Below, piece by piece: positions 12,876 to 16,278 of a DNA stretch of 16,278 nt (the first letter of the stretch is position 1; each line of letters begins with the position of its first letter). A program made the position numbers and the translations under genes. The stretch comes from CAYNFH01 sp964396385 (GTDB taxonomy: Bacteria > Armatimonadota > Chthonomonadetes > Chthonomonadales > CAJBBX01), in contig CAYNFH010000157.1 of NCBI GenBank assembly GCA_964396385.1, forward strand, positions 1 through 16,278, read 5' to 3'. The notes beneath the pieces were generated by a model. It did no database searches and had not been told where the DNA came from. It saw only the letters and a list, made by a program, of their open reading frames with translations.

Positions 12876-13892
12876 CTAGGCTGACGCGCCCGGCGCGTCG
12901 AAGCTCATGTCTTCGCAGTACATAGAAACCCTGTACCTGCGAACGTTCTCGACTCCGGATTCGATCTTCTCTGGTTCCACGTTGAAAATCCCCAGGTGGC
13001 GGAAGGTCAGCGTGAACAGGGCTTCCTGCAGGTTGGGGGTCAGGTATTCCAGTGTGCCGGTCTTCTCCTGCGCGTCACCGTTATTCCCCTTGATGACGAA
13101 GTCCTGGTACCACTGCAGGATGGAGTCGGCGTGCGATTCAGGCACGGTAAAGACCAGGTTCGGGATCTCCAGGTGCGCCGGCTCTCTCTCGTAGTCGCGG
13201 AGCTCCCCAACCGGATTCTCGACCACCTTCTGAGCAATGACGATCTCATCGATCTTGTTGACACGTGAGCACGCCTCCTCGAGCCCGGCGATCTTGAGGC
13301 GGAAGTTGGCCGGCAGCCACTTTTTCTGGAGCACTGCGGAACCGGGAGAGGCGCCGGACGGAGCCCTGCCGCTGCCCTTCTGGAACCGCGTGATCTCTGG
13401 GGCGAACGTAACTGTCAGCTTGGCCGCGTCCTTGCTTGCCGCGTCCAGCGCCGGGAAGCCGACCTCAGTGACGAGCGCATTCTGGAAGGTCAGGCGCGAC
13501 ATCTCATTGTAGTTGAAGTCACAGGCGACGATCGCGCCGTTCTTCCGCTGGTAGTTGCGGTCGAAGCTCGCCTTGAGCCACTGATAGAACGGCTTGGACA
13601 TCCCCGTTCCGCACTGGATCACGATCGGCTGGTACTTGACATGGCCAAGGTGCTTCTTCACAATGTGGTCCGGCCCCAGCTTCTCGTTCACAACGTCCGC
13701 GGTCGCATTGCCGCCGGCAGCGGAGTAGACCCAACCGACCACCTGGTTGTCCAGCTCCAGGGCGAACTTGCCCGCGACGTAGGACCGTTTGTCCTGGGCA
13801 ATTGGACCGGCCGCCGCTGGCTTGAAGAGGCCCAGGGCGCCGACGCCAGCGGTCCCAAAGCCGGTTAGTTTGAGAAACTCTCTACGGTTCAT
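12876..13892 (-). CDS. Tat-signal protein with two tandem phage tail-tube (gp19-like) domains
   Basis: 338 residues. The N-terminus MNRREFLKLTGFGTAGVGAL is a clear twin-arginine signal (RREFLK), with a likely cut after KPAAA near residue 28. Residues 38-170 look like the gp19 tail-tube family: KFALELDNQVVGWVYSAAGG, VKYQPIVIQCGTGMSKPFYQW, RKNGAIVACDF, LTFQNALVTEVGFPALDAAS and AKLTVTFAPE. A Gly/Ser/Pro linker (about 171-190) leads to residues 191-331, which repeat the plan: ANFRLKIAGLEEA, LEIPNLVFTV, ILQWYQDFVIKG, EKTGTLEYL, LFTLTFRHLGIFNVEPEKIE and RRYRVSMYCEDMSF. The paired marks QW (104/260), LTF (134/295) and the closing Phe (170/331) show an internal duplication. Tail-tube subunits normally form hexameric rings in phage tails and injection systems; here export to the periplasm or beyond is implied. 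AGGAGGAG (13897-13904) fixes the start. Confidence 0.8.
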   Translation of the reverse strand: MNRREFLKLTGFGTAGVGALGLFKPAAAGPIAQDKRSYVAGKFALELDNQVVGWVYSAAGGNATADVVNEKLGPDHIVKKHLGHVKYQPIVIQCGTGMSKPFYQWLKASFDRNYQRKNGAIVACDFNYNEMSRLTFQNALVTEVGFPALDAASKDAAKLTVTFAPEITRFQKGSGRAPSGASPGSAVLQKKWLPANFRLKIAGLEEACSRVNKIDEIVIAQKVVENPVGELRDYEREPAHLEIPNLVFTVPESHADSILQWYQDFVIKGNNGDAQEKTGTLEYLTPNLQEALFTLTFRHLGIFNVEPEKIESGVENVRRYRVSMYCEDMSFDAPGASA

Positions 13893-13952
13893 AGCACTCC
13901 TCCTGTGCAGGCCGATTCCCCGGCCGCCGCCCTATTCCCTTCTCCGGCCGCC

Positions 13953-13961
13953 TGGTAATAT
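13953..13961 (+). promoter_or_regulatory. Extended -10 element for the C25 peptidase gene
   Basis: TGG then TAATAT (13956-13961) is an extended -10 element, with no recognisable -35 box. The start would be near 13968, giving a leader of about 27 bases that contains the GGAGGA ribosome site at 13985-13990. The AT-rich core is partly symmetrical and might also serve the divergent tail-tube-like gene. Confidence 0.4.
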
Positions 13962-13994
13962 AGGCCCATACTGCTCATGCCCGTGGAGGAACTC

Positions 13995-15398
13995 ATGCGC
14001 CGCGCTCTCCGCTCCCTCTACCTGCTCTGCTCCGCCTTCGCGCTGTGTGCCGGCGCCGGCACACGCACCGCGGTCACGGGGCCGCGCCAATCCTGCGGCA
14101 TGCTCATCGTGGCGCCCGCCAGGTTCCTACCTGCACTGCAGCCTTTCATTCGATTCAAGCGGAGGCGGCTACTTACGCGCGTGGTGAGCCTGGAGGAGAG
14201 CCTGCTGCGATCTGGCGGCGTGGACGATCCGGAGCGGCTCAAGCGGTATCTCTTCAATGCCTGGCGCCGCGATGGGATCCGGTACGTGCTGCTGGTGGGG
14301 GACGCCGACGTGCTGCCCGTGCGCTACATGGTGCTGGACCGCGTGACGCCCGCCGCATTCGATTATGCCTTCTATCCGAGCGACCTCTACTACGCGGACC
14401 TGGCCAAGCAGGACGGCAGGTTCGAGGATTGGAACGCCCGCAAGGACGGCTTCCATGCGGGGTACTTCGGCGAAGTACGGGGCGAGAAGAACAAGCAGGA
14501 CCCCATCAACTACGACGATGTAGACTACCGACCGGACGTCGCGGTCGGCCGATGGCCGGTCAGCACGCCGGAAGAGGTCCGGGTCGTCGCCGACAAGACC
14601 ATGCGCTACGAGGAAGGCCTGGAGCGCGGCGACAGGCCGGGCGCCGGTCGGGCGGCGCTCTTTGCCGTGGGAGGATGGGTGGATGCCCGCGGCAACATGT
14701 ACCGGATGGCCGCCGACTTGGTGCCGGGATGGGCGGTGGAGAAGCGGTACTACTCCGGCGATGGGCGGGATGACCACACGGGCCCGCCGAACGAGGCGGA
14801 GCTGGATAAGGTGCTCAACGAAGGGGTGGAGCTGGTATGCCACGCCGGCCACGGCTCTGACGACACCTGGTGGCATTGCTTCGACCGGGCCCATCTAGAT
14901 CGGTTACACAATGCCGACCGCCTCCCGGTGATGATTTCCGCGGGCTGCTCCACGGCCCGGTTTGCAACTCTCCCACCCTACGAGCCTTATGTGGACGTAG
15001 AAGGCAAGGAGCACAGGGGAACCGAGGCCGGCGAGGTGTTCCACGCTCCACCGCCTCCGCCGGCGCCATACCAGCGGGGCAAGTACAACATGACGGGGTT
15101 GGGCGAGCAGCTCCTGAAGCGCGGACCGGACGGCGCGGTGGCCTACATCGGCTGCAACACGGGAAGCCAGCCCTGCGCGCTCACCCTGGAGGCGGGGTTC
15201 GTCCATGCCATCGGGCGCTCCGCCCAGCCGAGGCTAGGGAACTGCTGGGCGGAGGCGGTGTCTTACTACTACGACGAGGAGCACCTGGCCACTCTTAAGC
15301 CGAACGACGACTGGTATCCGCCGAGCATCTTCTTCCAGGGAATGAAATACATGCTCTTCGGGGACCCCTCGATACCCCTGTTGCCGGCACGCCGCTGA
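13995..15398 (+). CDS. Gingipain-like C25 family cysteine peptidase
   Basis: 467 residues from ATG 13995, chosen over the in-frame ATG at 13977 because GGAGGA lies 4 bases upstream and the protein then opens with a signal-like MRRALRSLYLLCSAFALCAGAG. C25 peptidases are caspase-fold cysteine endopeptidases that act outside the cell. Family marks are YVLLVGDADVLPVRY, a tyrosine-rich DYAFYPSDLYYADL, YRPDVAVGRWPVSTPEEV, the catalytic His286 in CHAGHGS and Cys318 in ISAGCSTARF, then GPDGAVAYIGCNTG and MKYMLFGDPSIPLL at the end. It has no C-terminal Ig or type IX secretion sorting domain, unlike Porphyromonas gingipains, and little room for a large propeptide. Cleavage specificity cannot be read. 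It is divergent from the tail-tube-like gene and ends 1 base from the convergent FrnE-like gene. Confidence 0.85.
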   Translation: MRRALRSLYLLCSAFALCAGAGTRTAVTGPRQSCGMLIVAPARFLPALQPFIRFKRRRLLTRVVSLEESLLRSGGVDDPERLKRYLFNAWRRDGIRYVLLVGDADVLPVRYMVLDRVTPAAFDYAFYPSDLYYADLAKQDGRFEDWNARKDGFHAGYFGEVRGEKNKQDPINYDDVDYRPDVAVGRWPVSTPEEVRVVADKTMRYEEGLERGDRPGAGRAALFAVGGWVDARGNMYRMAADLVPGWAVEKRYYSGDGRDDHTGPPNEAELDKVLNEGVELVCHAGHGSDDTWWHCFDRAHLDRLHNADRLPVMISAGCSTARFATLPPYEPYVDVEGKEHRGTEAGEVFHAPPPPPAPYQRGKYNMTGLGEQLLKRGPDGAVAYIGCNTGSQPCALTLEAGFVHAIGRSAQPRLGNCWAEAVSYYYDEEHLATLKPNDDWYPPSIFFQGMKYMLFGDPSIPLLPARR

Positions 15399-15399
15399 G

Positions 15400-16002
15400 C
15401 TAGCTCGCTCCCCGCACGAACTCCTCCGCGAACCGGCGGACCTCCACGTACGGCTGTTCGGCGATCCACTCGCGGGGGAACTGCCACGTAGGCACGTTCC
15501 AGATTCCGGCCGCGTGGGCGGGTTCGTCGAACTCGATGACCCGGTCCCGGTACCGGCGGTCCGCGAGGGCCCGCGTGAACTCCGGCACGTCCAGCCCCCC
15601 GCGCCCGGCGATCTCCTGGAGCGTCTCCAGGTCCGCAATGTCCCGGTCCTCCTCCCAGTAGGCGTGGTATACGGCGTCATGGTAGGCGTCCGCGAGCGCT
15701 GCCTCCCTCGCAAACTCCGCTCCCTCCAGCGCCTTGCGGGAGCGGGAGAAGGGGCGGGACCGCCTGGGAAGCGTCAATCCGTCCGCTATCAGAAGGAGCT
15801 CCAGCCGCCCGGGAATGCGGGGCTTCCGCGCCTCATTGGGGTCTGGGGGCGGGGGTGTGTACTCCATGCCTTCGGGCAGCAGCTCGAACCCCTTCCAGAC
15901 CAGTTCCAGCGTGGGAAACTCCCTCCGCAGGCGCCGCGCCTGCTCCCAGGCGGCCCAGCACCACGGGCAGATATAGTCGTGCGCAACGGTCAGCGTAGGC
16001 AA
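15400..16002 (-). CDS. FrnE/DsbA-family thioredoxin-fold oxidoreductase
   Basis: 200 residues from a TTG start at 16002, with AAAGGA (16010-16015) 7 bases upstream. The first strand is followed by the redox motif CPWC (Cys12, Cys15) in DYICPWCWAAWEQ. The helical insertion (EFAREAALADAYHDAVYHAYWEEDRDIADLETL) and the cis-Pro loop GIWNVPTW are typical of the FrnE branch of DsbA-like proteins. Members are thiol-disulfide oxidoreductases or isomerases; 2-hydroxychromene-2-carboxylate isomerase is a related fold, but the CPWC pair favours redox work. No signal peptide is seen, so it should act in the cytoplasm. It converges on the C25 peptidase gene with a 1-base gap, and no terminator lies between them. 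Confidence 0.88.
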   Translation of the reverse strand: MPTLTVAHDYICPWCWAAWEQARRLRREFPTLELVWKGFELLPEGMEYTPPPPDPNEARKPRIPGRLELLLIADGLTLPRRSRPFSRSRKALEGAEFAREAALADAYHDAVYHAYWEEDRDIADLETLQEIAGRGGLDVPEFTRALADRRYRDRVIEFDEPAHAAGIWNVPTWQFPREWIAEQPYVEVRRFAEEFVRGAS

Positions 16003-16048
16003 AGGTCAGTCCTTTCAGATGGGCGAAACCACTAAGAGCGAGTACTGA

Positions 16049-16077
16049 ACTTTAGAGAGGGAGGTTCCGAGTCGCAA
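16049..16077 (-). promoter_or_regulatory. Possible promoter of the FrnE-like gene
   Basis: On the minus strand TTGCGA (16072-16077) and TAAAGT (16049-16054) are 17 bases apart, each matching the consensus at 4 of 6 positions. It lies just after the terminator of the upstream permease gene, where a new promoter would be expected. Confidence 0.4.
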
Positions 16078-16084
16078 TCAGCAG

Positions 16085-16113
16085 AAGAGCCGCCCCACGT
16101 CGGGGCGGCTCTT
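16085..16113 (-). terminator. Terminator hairpin after the ABC permease gene
   Basis: AAGAGCCGCCCC (16085-16096) and GGGGCGGCTCTT (16102-16113) form a perfect 12-bp stem with a 5-base loop, 23 bases past the permease stop. The stem ends in TCTT on the minus strand but no long T run follows. Confidence 0.75.
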
Positions 16114-16136
16114 GAGGATTCGGGTGAGGAGAGCGG

Positions 16137-16278
16137 CTACTCGAAGCGGAGAGCCTCGATGGGGTGGAGGGCCGCGGCCTTCGTAGCTGGGTAGATTCCG
16201 AAGAAGATACCTACGCCCGCGGATACCACCAGAGCCGCGACGATGGCGGTCGTATTTACGATGCTGTTCCAGCCCATG
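16137..16278 (-). CDS. ABC transporter permease, MacB/FtsX type (C-terminal 46 residues)
   Basis: The minus strand from the window edge encodes MGWNSIVNTTAIVAALVVSA, then GVGIFFGIYPATKAAALHPIEALRFE and a stop. The GxxFGxYPAxKAAxLxPIEALR ending is the hallmark of the last transmembrane helix and C-terminus of MacB/LolC/FtsX-type permeases, which use ATP in the cytoplasm to drive export or mechanical work in the periplasm. The substrate cannot be told from this piece. Most of the gene lies beyond the edge, and the ATG at 16277 is an internal codon. Confidence 0.9.
   Translation of the reverse strand, partial: MGWNSIVNTTAIVAALVVSAGVGIFFGIYPATKAAALHPIEALRFE

Noticed and set aside
12876..13892. 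Prophage remnant
   Set aside because: Only one tail-like gene is present, it has a Tat signal and a host-like ribosome site, base composition matches its neighbours by eye, and there are no other phage genes, integrase or attachment repeats.

Overview
The window is high-GC chromosomal DNA, roughly 60-65 percent by eye, from a bacterium with two membranes. It carries an MCE/Mla-type lipid transporter, a lipoprotein, Tat- and Sec-type signal peptides, and a protein with a copper-amine-oxidase-like stalk domain. That mix, together with a B12-binding radical SAM protein of the TIGR03960 type, would fit Armatimonadota or a related lineage. This is inference from gene content, with no marker gene to settle it. 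No tRNA, rRNA, CRISPR array, transposase or integrase was seen. No gene-free stretch exceeds about 220 bases.

Layout. (a) Positions 1-1050, minus strand: the start of a B12-binding radical SAM gene cut by the window edge, and a small ankyrin-repeat lipoprotein. (b) 1203-7821, minus strand: a run of housekeeping and envelope genes read in the order mlaE-like, mlaF-like, mlaD-like, rplI, dnaB, purD. The first three form a compact ABC lipid-transport operon behind a near-consensus sigma-70 promoter that appears to give a leaderless mRNA. rplI and dnaB are the usual neighbours, and purD is coupled to dnaB. (c) 7822-8015: a divergent control region with two sigma-70 promoters arranged almost symmetrically around an imperfect palindrome. 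(d) 8016-12727, plus strand: a very strongly signalled small membrane protein gene with its own terminator, a secreted stalk-domain protein, an S9 prolyl oligopeptidase, and a small membrane protein cotranscribed with the peptidase. (e) 12876-15398: two divergent genes, a Tat-signal protein made of two tandem phage-tail-tube-like (gp19) domains and a gingipain-like C25 cysteine peptidase. (f) 15400-16278, minus strand: a FrnE/DsbA-like thioredoxin-fold protein and the C-terminus of a MacB/FtsX-type ABC permease.

The MlaEFD genes would move lipid across the envelope: permease and ATPase at the inner membrane, and an MCE protein that here ends in a beta-rich, barrel-like domain. The most unusual gene is the Tat-exported double tail-tube protein: the tail-tube fold normally works in cytoplasm-assembled phage tails and injection systems, and no sheath, baseplate or AAA gene lies beside it. 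The second is the small gene at 8016, which has a perfect consensus promoter, an 11-base perfect match to the anti-Shine-Dalgarno sequence and a textbook terminator, but no recognisable function.
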